64,000 nucleotides of DNA from Haematococcus lacustris. Lineage: Eukaryota > Chlorophyta > Chlorophyceae > Chlamydomonadales > Haematococcaceae. Positions 45,091-56,400 of the stretch are shown here, piece by piece. The first letter of the stretch is position 1, and the number at the start of each line of letters is the position of its first letter. Under the pieces are notes generated by a model, which did not search any database, was not told the origin of the DNA, and saw nothing but the letters and a program-made list of their open reading frames with translations. Made by a program: the position numbers and the translations under genes. The stretch covers positions 895,958 to 959,957 of the forward strand of contig JASKMD010000010.1 in assembly GCA_030144725.1 (NCBI GenBank), given 5' to 3'.

Positions 45091-48000
45091 ATGACGGCCC
45101 TGCCCGATGACAAGCATCAGACGGCGAAGACGGCATCAGACGGCGGAGGGGAAGCGTGCAAGCGATCGCCCCCGCCTCCGCTGTTGCCAGTGCCGGTATG
45201 CTGGGCGGCATGCTGGACAGTGCTCTGGGGATGGTCCCTTGCCTGGGAGCTCTAAACAACATGTCTCATTGCACGTAGGTTCGGCAACCGGGTCAATCGT
45301 ATAATCAGCACATGTACGAGTTTGTGAAATGGGTCGATGTGAGGGGACACTTGTAAATGTACACCATCTAGCAAGTCGGCATGACACCATTGTATCCTTG
45401 AATGCAGGCATATTACGGAGACAAGCTGCACAAGAGTGTGGCTGGCACTGAACCAAAAAACATACCTGGGCCGTCAACACCATTGCAAGTACCACCCCTC
45501 AAGGTGACACCTGTGGGCAAGCTTGCTAAATAGATAATGGTGAAGGATACACTATAATGCTGTGCACATGTGTGATACAGGCAACAACATCCTCAGACAT
45601 GCCCAAAAGAGGTTGCTCAACACCACATCAGTCGGTCCCCAAGAGGACAAAGGTATGGAGTGAACTCACAACGAGCAAAGATTAGTGACATCAATCATGT
45701 TTGTGTGTATGTGTGTCTAAATTGCATGTGTGTTGATGTTCCTCAGGTGTCTCTTGGCAGCTGCAGCAGGGAAGGGGTTGATGAGTATGTGGGAGTGAGG
45801 GGTGCAAGCGGAGGGAATGGTCGGGATGTTGGGTTACGTGGTGTGGCTGTGGGTGGGGCAGATGAGGAGGGAGAACGCCACAGCACCCAAAGGAGGGGGG
45901 AAGGATCGGGTCAAGGCGATGGGAGTGGGGGCCATGGTGGTGAGGGAGGCGATGAGGTTCCCAGGGGAACCAGTGATGGGGATCACGATGAGAGCGCTGG
46001 GGGAGCACGTCACAGGCTACATGAAGCCCATCTATGAAGCTCTCAAAGGCGCCTTGGGACCCGATGCCTCCCAGCATATCTACCTGCACAATCACGGAGG
46101 CTTAGGCGATCGTCCCACTGTGGGACCGCGGCTGTACCCTATTGTGGTCAGCTTGGTGGCGGACACTCCGGCCAGGCAAGCAGTTGGAAACAAAGGGCCC
46201 TAGCCCTAGCCCTATCCCTAACCCTAGCCCTAACCCTAGCCCTAGCCCTAGCCCTAGCCCTAGCCCTAACCCTAACCCAACCCATCCCCACGTCCATGAC
46301 TAGCCCTAGCCCTAACCCTATCCCTATCCCTATCCCTATCCCTATCCCTATCCCTATCCCTATCCCTATCCCTATTCCTATCCATATCACTAGCCCTAAC
46401 CCTAACCCTAACCCTAACCCAATCCCATCCCCACTTCCAAGCCTAGCCCTAGCCCTAGCCCTAGCCCTAGCCCTTGCCCTAGCCCTAGCCCTAGCCCTAA
46501 CCCTAGCCCTAGCCCTAGCCCTAGCCCTAGCCCTAGCCCTAGCCCTAGCCCTAGCCCTAGCCCTAGCCCTGGCCCTTACCCTATACCTTGTGCATGCAGG
46601 GCTGCTTGGTCTAATGGCATGGGCCAGGGCGCCAATATGAACTGCATGTGGTGCTGGCTGAATACCAAACAGTCAAGCAAGGGTGGTGTCCATCCCAGAG
46701 GCTACTTCCACCCTGTTCCAGCACCTGTGATCCCCCGCAAAGTCAGACGACCAGTGCCAAACGAGGTGCCGCCCGCCCTTATGCTTATGATGGAGGAAGC
46801 AATGCGGCTGACGGAGCCAGAGTTCAGAAAGCGTGGCAGACTGGTGAAGAAGGGCAAGCTGACTCCTAACGCTGTGGGGTGCCATGGCCCTGCTATCATC
46901 ACGAGGTTCCTCAAGTACGTGGAGGCCCTGTGGGTCCATGTCGTACCAATAGCCCACAGCCTACTATTTGGGCTGGTGCACCACCACCTGCTGTGGCTGC
47001 TCTCCACCAAGAAGAAGAGCCCCTTGTCGAGCAAGGAGCGCAAGGTCATTCTGCAACGCTTCAAGCACATGCATGTGCCTTCTGACTACGGCCGCGACCC
47101 CTTCCACCATCCCAAGTGCAGGTACATGAGCCTTAGCCATGGAGGCAGAAACAGCACAAGCCACCTTACCTAGCTAAACACAGCCAAGCTATTGGAATAG
47201 AGATATACTTGGTAATATGTGATTGAGATGCACGGGCTGGATCATGGACCACTACATGAACTTCATCAAGCACGAGTGGCAGTACGTGTTCCTGGACATC
47301 CTAAACAAGCCCACACGCAAGCGCAAGCTGCACTTTGAGATGTGGAAATGCCTGGTCAGAGCTGCGCTTCACTACCTGACACCAGGTGAATATCTCCAGC
47401 CATAGTCAAGGGATAGATAGGTGCAACCAGTCATAAGCAGGGGTACACTGGAACACGTGCTTGTATTTTGTTTGCTAGGTGCTGACAAACCTGACTCTGT
47501 GGCGGCCAACATCCGAAAGGGCTATGATGACCTGCTGGAATACGCCAAAATGCTGGATAAGCATGAGGACACCCTTCATGTCCCGACCTCCATGTTCTCT
47601 CCCAATCTCCACATGTGTGTTTGCCGGTGGGTCATCCGTCGGGGATTACTTTCTGCAGACCACCACCTCCGAGACCAATCACTCTCCCACAACCAATGGC
47701 TCCGGTTCAGCACTTCATCCATGGCCCACTACCAATTACAATGCTTCATTGTGGGCGCAGGCTGCTGTATCAAGAGCTGCAGCGTGGCCGCAGCTTCCGT
47801 GACGCTGAGTTCTGGTTGGAGCGCGCCATGCAGTACATGAAGCGATGCTGTGGCAAGCATGCATCAGGTGCTACAGTAGCCCTCACAGCCTGCAAGCGTG
47901 AGATGGTGGTCCGCCAGGCTCAGCGGTTCCTCGACAAATACAGAGCGCAGCATGGTGTGGAGGGTGAGCAGGAGGAGCAACCCAGTCAGGCACAGCAGGG

Positions 48001-49141
48001 TGTGGGGGGTGAGCAGGAGGAGCAGCTCAGCCCAGCGCAGCAGGGTGAGGGGGGGGGGCAGGGGGAGCAGCCCGGCCCAGCGCAGCAGGGTGTGGGGGGT
48101 GAACTGGTGGGTGCACCGCGCAAGGTCACTGCCAGTGTGAGGGACCCTCAGCCGCTGCCGGGGGGGAACTGCCAGCTGGTTGGGGTGGGCAAGAGGACGT
48201 GCCCAGTTCCGGGTGGTGAGGAGTGGGTATGCCGGGCGATCTGCACCATGGTGCAGGAGATGAACGCTGGGTTGGGAGGCGAGCCTAGTGGCTGGTGTGA
48301 GCAGGACGTCAAAGATCTGTTCTCCTCTGGTGACCCAGCCCAGCCCCCTGTTGAGCCAGGGCGGGTATGGTACTTTACTCGGGCAGAGTGCACGCAGCAG
48401 ATGATGTTCAGTGTGGCGTACAAACTTGCAAACAAACGCAACAACAGCTGGGTGCTGGCTCAGTATTTCAACAAGGCCAGTACCCAGACCATCAACAAGT
48501 ATGCTGCCTACATCCAATTCCGGGTACGCCTCCAGCATCCCTTCATCCCAGACCGTTTCCTGCGTGTGGCCATCACGAGGCTCTACCCCCTCTTCCCTGT
48601 GGGTGGCATACCCCACTTGCTTCATGGCATGGGCCTGGACCCACAGCCTCAAGCGGCTGCTGCAGCAGCGGCAACAGGGGTCGGGCGTGCAGCAGGCAAG
48701 CGGGCAGCCCCACAGGACACAGCGGCCAAGCGGCGGGCACAACATCCTACACAGGCAGCAGCAGCAGCAGCAGAAGCAGAGGCAGCAGCAGAAGCAGCAG
48801 ATGAAGCAGCAGCAGCAGCTGCCGAAACAGCAGGAACAGCAGCAGCAGCTGCTGGACCCTCTATTCCGCCCCCCCCCAATGGTGGGGTAATCAGCCAACA
48901 GCGCCGCTCAAACCGTGTGGCAAAGAGACCAGCTACTGCCACCCAGCATGAGCAGCCCCAAGCATGCAGGATCCCCAAGCGTGACAAGTTCAAGACGAAG
49001 GAGGCAGGTGCAGGTCCTTTAGAATGGTTTGCTGTGAATGGCGAGCAGCTGCACACTCTGTTAGTAGCATTCTTCCCAGCAGGGGAGGGTCGAGGGGACA
49101 TGTACTTCACGCCTTACAACAGCCTCAGCAAGCAGCCATGA
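45091..49141 (+). CDS. Candidate CACTA/EnSpm (TNP2-like) transposase, 10 exons
   Basis: The exons are 45091-45195, 45279-45338, 45408-45503, 45581-45652, 45747-45794, 45862-46175, 46600-47121, 47228-47385, 47479-47626 and 47761-49141. They sum to 2,904 nt, an open frame of 967 residues. Nine introns fit; one (46176-46599) needs a GC-AG border. Features resembling TNP2-type transposases are SLVADTPA followed by a C-x2-C pair (MNCMWCWL, residue about 245), GCHGPAIITRFL, a PIAHSLLFGL block where other family members have D-x-M-H, and NLHMCVC joined across an intron to RLLYQELQRG and FWLERAMQYMK. The C-terminus is Ala/Gln-rich. It should bind the ends and move the element. The second acidic residue of the catalytic site is not obvious, so the call is provisional. 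Confidence 0.6.
46200..46580. repeat. Telomere-like (CCCTAG)n/(CCCTAA)n/(CCCTAT)n array inside a transposase intron
   Basis: The array fills intron 46176-46599. It is the reverse-complement counterpart of 34761-35265 and carries the mirrored spacer motif (CCCATCCCCAC) near 46284 and 46424. Confidence 0.9.
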
Positions 49142-49253
49142 AGGCCCCCAGCTCTTAGAGCATTATAGCTGCATGAATGCAGACAATACTTCTGCATACG
49201 CACAAGGTTACTTCCAGCATGGACAGTTGATGTATGCATGGACATCATGACCA
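49142..49253. other. Short spacer after the transposase gene
   Basis: Unique sequence between the stop codon and the right subterminal array; nothing else recognised. Confidence 0.5.
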
Positions 49254-50975
49254 ATGTGCTGAATGTCCTGGACACTGAATTCCAACACTGAACACACTGA
49301 ACACCAACACTGAACACACTGAATGTAGCACTGAATGCACTGAACCCTAGCACTGAACGCACTGCACATGGCACTGAACGCACTGAACTTAGCACTGAAC
49401 ACACTAAACACCAACAATGAACGCACTGAACACCACCACTGAACACACTGAATTCCAACACTGAACACAATGAATATCAACACTGAACACACTGAACCTT
49501 AGCACTGAACACACTGAACCATGCACTGGACACACTGAATTCCAACACTGAACACACTGAACACCAACACTGAACACACTGAATGTAGCACTGAATGCAC
49601 AGAACCCTAGCACTGAACGCACTGCACATGGCACTGAACGCACTGACCTTAGCACTGAACACACTGAACACACACAATGAACGCACTGAACACCAACACT
49701 GAACACACTGAATTCCAACACTGAACACACTGAACATTAACACTGAACACACTGAACCATACACTGAACACACTGAACATTGACACTGAACACACTGAAC
49801 TCCAACACTGAACACACTGAACCCTAGCACTGAACGCACTGAACAACAACACTGAACGCACTGAGCATGACACTGAACGCACTGAACTTAACACTGAATG
49901 CACTGAATATAGCACTGAACGCACTGAATCATGCACTGAACGCACTGAACCCTAACACTGAATGCACTGAATCATGCACTGAACACACTGGGCCATGCAC
50001 TGAACACACTGAACCCTAACACTGAATGCACTGAACACCACCACTGAACACACTGAATCATGCACTGAACACACTGAACCCTAACACTGAATGCACTGAA
50101 TATAGCACTGAACACACTGAATCATGCACTGAACACACTGAACCCTAACACTGAATGCACTGAACCATGCACTGAACACTCTGAACCATGCACTGAACGC
50201 ACTGATCCTTAACACTAAACACACTGAACCCTAGCACTGAACACACTGAACCATGCACTGAACACTCTGAACCCTAGCACTGAATGCACTGAACCATGCA
50301 CTGAACACACTGAATTATGCACTGAACGCACTGAACCCTAACACTGAATGCACTGAACCTTGCACTGAATGCACTGAACCATGCACTGAACACACTGAGC
50401 CATGCACTGAACGCACTGAACCCTAACACTGAATGCACTGAATATAGCACTAAACACACTGAATCATGCACAGAACACACTGAACCTTAACACTGAATGC
50501 ACTGAATATAGCACTGAACGCACTGAACCATGCACTGAACACACTGAATCATGCACTGAACGCACTGAACCCTAACACTGAATGCACTGAACCTTGCACT
50601 GAATGCACTGAACCATGCACTGAACACACTGAACCCTAACACTGAATGCACTGAACCTTGCACTGAATGCACTGAACCTTGCACTGAATGCACTGAACCA
50701 TGCACTGAACACACTGAGCCATGCACTGAACACACTGAATCATGCACTGAACGCACTGAACCCTAACATTGAATGCACTGAACCATGCACTGAATGCACT
50801 GAACCATGCACTGAACACACTGATCCTTAACACTAAACACACTGAACCCTAGCACTGAACACACTGAACCTTAGCACTGAACACACTGAACTCTAGCACT
50901 GAACGCACTGAACCATGCACTGAACACACTGAACAAAAACACTGAACACACTGAACAAAACGCCACGGATCACTG
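49254..50975. repeat. Right subterminal array of the 21-bp repeat (inverted)
   Basis: Repeats of CACTGAACRCACTGAA with variable spacers are the reverse complement of the left array. This array is longer and more degenerate than the left one. It holds no gene. Confidence 0.9.
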
Positions 50976-51109
50976 AGCCCCAACCTTTGACTTTATTGGC
51001 CTGATTCCTTTTAATTTGGATTGCTTACACCACAAGCTACCAATGTGCAAAGTTTCAGCCCAAACGGCCTAAGTCGGTCTAGGGGCTTGGCTGCTAATTC
51101 CTACGAGTG
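50975..51109. repeat. Right terminal inverted repeat of the giant CACTA element
   Basis: Reverse complement of 31797-31931 with 3 differences in the outer 63 bases. The TA duplication follows at 51110-51111. Confidence 0.9.
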
Positions 51110-51111
51110 TA

Positions 51112-51405
51112 TGGATGTCCGGTGGCAAGGTGGTTGTGCCCAAGAGCCCCCTTGTCAGGAGGCAGGTGCTTGAGTCATGCCATGATGCCAACTATGCTGG
51201 TCACATGGGCATCAGCAAAACATGGCATGGCGTGAACCGCTACTTCACGTGGCCTGGCATGCGCAAGGATGTGGAGGACTATGTGCGGCAATGTGATGCC
51301 TGCCAACGCAACAAGCCCAGCACCCGCCTCAAGGCCGGCAAGCTCCAACCCCTGTCTATACCTGGTCGTCGCTGGGAAAGCATAAGTATGGACATGATTG
51401 TAAAA
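51112..51405 (+). pseudogene. pol: Gypsy-A pol, integrase zinc-binding domain and start of core
   Basis: The frame joins 31794 exactly. It holds the H-H-C-C domain (HDANYAGHMG ... CDACQRNK, 51180-51310) and the first core segment with its catalytic Asp (ISMDMIV, about 51390). It then runs into MITE-2 at 51406. The rest of the catalytic core is missing. Confidence 0.85.
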
Positions 51406-51751
51406 CACTCCTACAATTTAGTCCCTGCGTTTGTCCCTGCGTTTTGCCGACCTTGTCCGATTGGGCTGAAACTTTGATAGCTGGTAGTTTGCAGAAAATA
51501 AAACAATTTTTTCAGAATAAATATTGTAAAAAAATCAAAGGCGGCTGCGCTGTGGCCCTGTGGCTAGAGTGCAGGGATGAGTGCAGGGATAGGTTGCGGG
51601 CCACAGCGCAACAGCTGTTGATTTTTTCAAAATTTTTTTCTTGCAAAATATGTTTTATTTTCTGCAAACTACCATCTATCAAAATTTCAGCCCGATCGGA
51701 CAAGGTCGGTCAACACGCAGGGACGGACGCAGGGATTAATTTGTAGGAGTG
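51406..51751. mobile_element. MITE-2, CACTC-type element at an integrase deletion
   Basis: Same family and ends as MITE-1 (CACTCCTACAA). The flanking dinucleotides do not match (AA left, TA right), and roughly 100 codons of integrase core between its two sides are absent. The insertion was therefore accompanied or followed by a deletion. Confidence 0.85.
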
Positions 51752-52559
51752 TAACAGAATCATTGAAGAAATGCTAAGACATTATGTCGATGAGAACCAC
51801 AGTGACTGGGCAGACCACTTGCCCTGGGTTGAGTTCGCCATAAACAACTCATGGCACGAGACGGTGCGCAATTCGCCATTCTTCCTCAATTATGGCCAGC
51901 ATCCGCTGACGCCAGCTGTGATGGACCTACCACGCAAAGTGCCTAAGGCAGCTGAGTTTGTGGAGGGTATCGAAAAGGCTGTGCGGAAAGCCAAACAATG
52001 CTAGCGAGTGGCTCAGCAGCGGATGAAAGCTTTGGTCGATGGCCAGCGACGTGAAGTCTCGTGTCACCCGGGTGCACAGGTGTTGCTCAGTACTGTCAAC
52101 ATGAGAAACAACCAAAATGAGCAAGGAGTGCGAAAACTGAAACCACGATATGTGGGGCCCTTCACAGTGCTGCGAATGATTGGCAAGGTGGCAGTACAAC
52201 TGCATCTGCCCCCTAGCTGGAACCGCATGCACAACGTGTTCCATGTGTCCCTAGTCAAGCCCTACTGTGGGAACCAAACGCCTAACTTAGCGGCACCGCC
52301 TCCTGTGCAGTGGCTAGAAGGAGAACCTGTCTATGAGGTTGAGAAGCTGCTGGCTCACAGGGTCGTGAAGCTCAAAGGCCGCAACCGGGGCAAGGGCCGG
52401 CCCAAGAGCAAAGAGGCGAAGAAAGGCTTGGAGTTCCTAGTTCGGTGGGCTGGCTACTCGGAGGAGCATGACACGTGGGAGCCACAAAAGAACCTCCTGA
52501 ACTGTGAAGAGGCAATGCAAGCTTACATTGAGCAGCATGGAGCACTGTCAGAGCTCTAG
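51752..52559 (+). pseudogene. pol: Gypsy-A pol, integrase C-terminus and chromodomain
   Basis: The frame restarts at NRIIEEMLRHYV, just after where the catalytic Glu should be. A TAG interrupts it at about 52002-52004 (after KAKQC). Downstream come the GPF-like module RYVGPFTVL (about 52150) and a chromodomain (PVYEVEKLL ... [16 protein letters not shown], 52330-52490). The protein ends at TAG 52557-52559. A chromodomain places the element in the chromovirus branch of Ty3/Gypsy. Confidence 0.85.
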
Positions 52560-52689
52560 ATTTCATACTCTTTACTAATGCTTTTGACACTAAGCGCGAA
52601 GGCGCGAGTCCCGGCACTATTGCATGTAGCCGGGGCGGGGCAATCACCTAGACACACCAGCTGAGGACAGCTGATTCAACAATGAACCT

Positions 52690-52701
52690 GGTGGGGGGGA
52701 A
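52690..52701 (+). other. Gypsy-A polypurine tract
   Basis: GGTGGGGGGGAA lies directly before the 3' LTR, as needed for plus-strand priming. Bases 52560-52689 are 3' untranslated sequence with nothing recognised. Confidence 0.8.
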
Positions 52702-52894
52702 TGTAACGTGGGATTGCGCCAGGCTATTATGCCAATAAGGCCGCCCGTTCGTATACCCTCTAATAACCAGTGTGTAGTAGGAAGTGTGGTGACCGGTGTC
52801 AAAAGCCGGGTTCGACTCCCGGAGATCTCTCCGTTGACTACGCCCTGAGGTCTTGAGCCACACAACCTATTATTCGCTGGTTTAACACGTAACA
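52702..52894 (+). repeat. Gypsy-A 3' LTR
   Basis: 193 bp, four substitutions from the 5' LTR. Followed by the target duplication AGGGA (52895-52899). Confidence 0.95.
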
Positions 52895-53416
52895 AGGGAC
52901 ACTGGCCTGCCTGCGAGCTCCCCGTCCACCCGCAGCACTCGCCCCTGGGCCCCTCTGCCTGCAGCTGCACTTAGGTGCACCCCTTGAGGATGGTGGGGGA
53001 TTTGACCAACACCACGCAGCCCTAGGAGCTGACGGTGCCGGGGATGTAAGACCACTGACCTAGCCGCGCAGGCTTGGCCTTCGAGAGGGTTTCGGCCCAC
53101 TGCCACATGCTCTCCGCCCTATGACACGTTTGGAGGAACATCACTTGCGCCGGGCTGTCAGCGGCTCAGTCTAGCAGGGCCTGCAGCTTGTGCGGCTGGG
53201 CTAGGCCCTGCACAATGAGGTTGACCGCCATGAACCTGGCGGCCACACCTGGGCGCTGCATGGCTAGTCCTGGCTCGCCCCCGCGCGGGCTACGCGTATG
53301 TGAGGAGGGTGGGTGGGCTATGAAGGGAAGGCGGACCTGGCAAAGGGGTGGGGCCGGGGGAAGGGGCCGGTATGGGCACAATACAGGCCAACTTGGGCCC
53401 GAGACGCCGATGGCGG
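52895..53416 (-). pseudogene. LINE array unit 2, 5' part (ORF1 tail and EN start)
   Basis: This is the continuation of unit 2 on the far side of Gypsy-A. It holds the ORF1 tail ending ahead of the ORF2 ATG at 53262, and the first part of the endonuclease. Together with 18219-20777 it makes one 3,076-bp unit. Confidence 0.85.
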
Positions 53417-56400
53417 AAGCAGGTGGAGGGCACTGCGCAGGTGGAGAGCACTGCGCCGCACAGGCCCACTCGGATGTCCCTCCCCACCCGATGCCCCTCC
53501 ACGCCCTCTCCCCCGGCGCCGCCCCCGCCCCCGCCCCATTGCCCGCCCCCCTCCCCTGCCCACCCCCCTGGCCCCTCTCTGCTCCTGCCCTTAAGCCTGA
53601 CCCTGCGCCCCGTGACGCTGGGCGGGTAGAAGGCGGAGATGGGTGGCTCGCTCCTCCGGGGTCAGCCTGTAGCTGGGCTTGTTGAGCCGGGCCACCGCAG
53701 CTGGCTCCCAGGCCTCCCCTTACTCTGCCCGGAATACCCCGTGGGGCTTATGACCTGTGGGGTCTAGGGGGTAGAGGCGGCCGTTGGGTCCCGCCCAGTG
53801 GGAGGGCTGAAGCATGGGGTGCGCCGCATCACAAAACCCACCCCTGGCCCAACCCCTGGCCCAACCAGGTCAGCAGTCCAACGAGCCTCTCCCTCTAGTT
53901 GGGGGCGGTGAAGGGCCTCCCGCACGTGGCGGACGTCGGACCAGCCCTGCTCAGCTGCCGCCTCCCTTCCTGTCGCGTTCAAACGGACTTGCGCGTTGTA
54001 CCACAATGGCTTTGCCATCACCGCGAAGAAGGACTGGCTAGCGAAGGGCACCGCACGGAACAGCTTGAGTCGAGCCAAGGCTGCCACGTGGGCTTGCAGC
54101 CGCTGGCTGATGCCTCGTGAGGGGGGGGCGGTGGGGTCGGTGATGGCCCAAGTGCTGAGGCCGTGAGTGGGGTATGCCAGCAGGATGTAGGTCAAAGGCT
54201 GCCAGGGAGGAACCCGGGGCGACCAGAGCTGGGCCAGCATCTTCGCCAGCATGGCTATGCTGGTGACCCCCAGGTCCGGCATCCCAACCCCTCCCTCCCC
54301 CCCGGGGCATCACGCGGATGGCCTTGCTTTGGTAGAGACGGCTGCTGTAGGGGCTGCGCTCCTGGGGCAGGTCTGAGGCTGCCGCAAAGCGATCGACAGC
54401 CAGGCCATGGCCTGCGCCAAAGGAACGGAGGGTTGCACGAAGGCCAACTGGTGGTTGGACTAAGAGGCCAAACACTGCTGGGCCACCTGTGCCCGGCCCA
54501 GGAGAGCGTGGCCTTGGGGCCGCCAAGGGATGGAGGCTGCCATCATGGCCGCGATCGCCCCCCCGTAGGCGGCCTCGTTGGTGGCAGCGTAGGAGGCCGT
54601 CCCAAGGAGGACCCCCAGGTGGCGCACTAGCACCCCGGCTCGGACAGCTGGGATAACCACATCGGGATCCTGCTCCCCACCCTGCTGCTGCTCGCCCCCC
54701 TGCTCCCGCACGCCCCACGGGGCCCGAGGCCCCCTGGTTACCCAGCCCGGGCTCTGGATGGGCGCACGGCATGTCTGAGCTCTCGCTCACGCTTACCGCA
54801 GGGCCTCATGCGGCGCGAACCAGTCCCAGGCCCTCCACCACCACCTTCCCGTCTCGGACCCGATCAAGCACCACGATGGAGAGATCATCAGCGTACTACT
54901 TGGAGGGAGGCGCGGGGGTCGGGGCGGCCCTGTGCATGGCCAGAGGGCTGGAGGGCATGGTGGGGGTGCTGATGCGGCCTGCTAGCTGGAGCGAGCTGAG
55001 GTAGCTGACCAGCGGCTGGAGCACGATGCACCAATAGAGCGGGGTGCCCCACCGCCCTGCAGCACCCCTGACGCAAGAGGGAAGCTGTCGGTGAGGTGAC
55101 CGTTGACCCGCACCTGACTTGTGGCCCCCCGGTGCAGCAGCTAAGCCCAGCGAACATGCCCCTCCCGGCATAACACTCCTACAACTTAGTCCCTGCGTTT
55201 GTCCCTGCGTTCTACCGACCTTGTCCGATCGGGCTGAAATTTTGATAGATGGTAGTTTGCAGAAAATAAAACATATAAAACATCATAAAACATCAAAGGC
55301 GGCTGCGCTGTAACCCTGGGGCGTAGGTGCAGGGATAAGTGCAGGGATAGTTTGCGGGCCACAGCGCAACAGCTTTTGGATTTTTCCAAATATTTTTCTT
55401 GAAAAATATGTTTTATTTTCTGAAAACTGCCATCTATCAAATTTTCAGCCCGATCGGACAAGGTCGATAGAACGCAGGGACAAACGCAGGGACTAAATTG
55501 TAGGAGTGAACCCTATGGCCTCCACCGTGTCCATCGTCTAGCAAGCCCCAGGACACGTTGTCATGAGCCCCCGCTAAGTCCAGCAATAACAACCAGGCTG
55601 GGCTGCCCCTCTAGTGCATGTACTTCAACAGGTCCAGGTGGAACTGCACGCATTCGCTGATGTCCCTGCCCAGGATGAAAGCGGACTGGGAGGGGGACAC
55701 CAGCAGGGCCAACGGCAGCTGCAACCGGTCCTCCACTGCCCTCGCCACCAGGCACACAACGCAGTTGAGGAGCGTGATGGGGCGTAGCTGGCCACCTGGT
55801 CCCTCGGCTTGCCTGCCTTGGGCACGAGGGTGATGATGCCGTTCAGAAACGTAGCCAGGGGGGCAGGGTCAGCGGTGTCTGCCAAGGCCTCTTGCAACAT
55901 GGAAAGCATCGGCCGCCCCAGCTCCAGCCACAGCCGGTCATAGACCTCCATGGGCATCCCATCTAATCCAAGGGCCTTGCTGTGAGAGCAGCCCTGCAGA
56001 GCTCGGCCCTTCACCTCCTTTGACAGCATAGGGCTGCCATCGGGGCCCTCGGGAGCCCTAGCCTGGGTGGCTTGGCTGCGTAGACTCCAGTGGGCTCTGC
56101 GGCTGAGTAGTGGTGCTGGGAAGCCCTACACGCTGCCTTCACCCCGGCCGGCGTGGTGAGGTCTGCAGGTCACGCTAGTGGGCCCGTTGAAGTCGCCTCC
56201 AATGAGGAGGAGGCGGCGGTCGGCGGCTGGCGGCAGGCAAGCGGGGAGGCACTCGGCGTAGAACGTTGGCCGCTCTGCCTGCTGCGCCGGGGCGTACACG
56301 CTCACTAGGGACACTGGCCTGCCGGCGAGCTCCCCGTCCACCCGCAGCACTCGCCCCTGGGCCCCTCTGCCTGCAGCTGCACTTAGGTGCACCCCTTGAG

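Larger units (their letters stand above)
31797..51109. mobile_element. Giant CACTA-like DNA transposon (19.3 kb) with four genes
   Basis: The ends start CACTCGTAGGAATTAGCAGCC in inverted orientation. The first 63 bases of the two ends match with 3 differences, and weaker similarity continues to about 135 bp. The 2-bp duplication TA flanks it (31795-31796, 51110-51111), and removing it restores the Gypsy-A pol frame exactly. Inverted subterminal arrays of a 21-bp repeat lie inside both ends (31941-33125; 49254-50975). Between them are a double-C48 protease gene (minus), an F-box gene (plus), an unknown charged protein gene (minus) and a candidate TNP2-like transposase gene (plus), all with open spliced frames. 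The CACT termini, subterminal repeats, large size and captured genes fit the CACTA/EnSpm superfamily. Confidence 0.88.
20778..52894 (+). mobile_element. Gypsy-A: chromovirus-type LTR retrotransposon, carrying nested insertions
   Basis: The 193-bp LTRs start TGTAACG and end CGTAACA, and the flanking 5-bp duplication is AGGGA (20773-20777 and 52895-52899). The empty site is seen in array unit 1 at 17697-17701. The order is PBS, gag, protease, RT, RNase H, integrase, chromodomain and PPT. Removing four insertions (22824-23172, 25988-31631, 31797-51109, 51406-51751) leaves about 6.5 kb. The LTRs differ at 4 of 193 positions, and the genes carry nonsense and frameshift mutations plus loss of the integrase core, so it is an old, dead copy. 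Confidence 0.95.

Noticed and set aside
49114..50842. Phe-Ser-Val-Phe and similar repeat frames on the minus strand
   Set aside because: Same 21-bp subterminal repeat in inverse orientation.
49254..50975. A CRISPR array
   Set aside because: Repeat and spacer are fused in one degenerate 21-bp unit, the variable part is only a few bases, and the genome is eukaryotic.
31797..51109. Classifying the giant element as a Maverick/Polinton or KDZ/Zisupton element
   Set aside because: No DNA polymerase B, packaging ATPase or capsid gene is seen, and the duplication is 2 bp rather than 5-6 or 8 bp; ends and subterminal repeats fit CACTA better.
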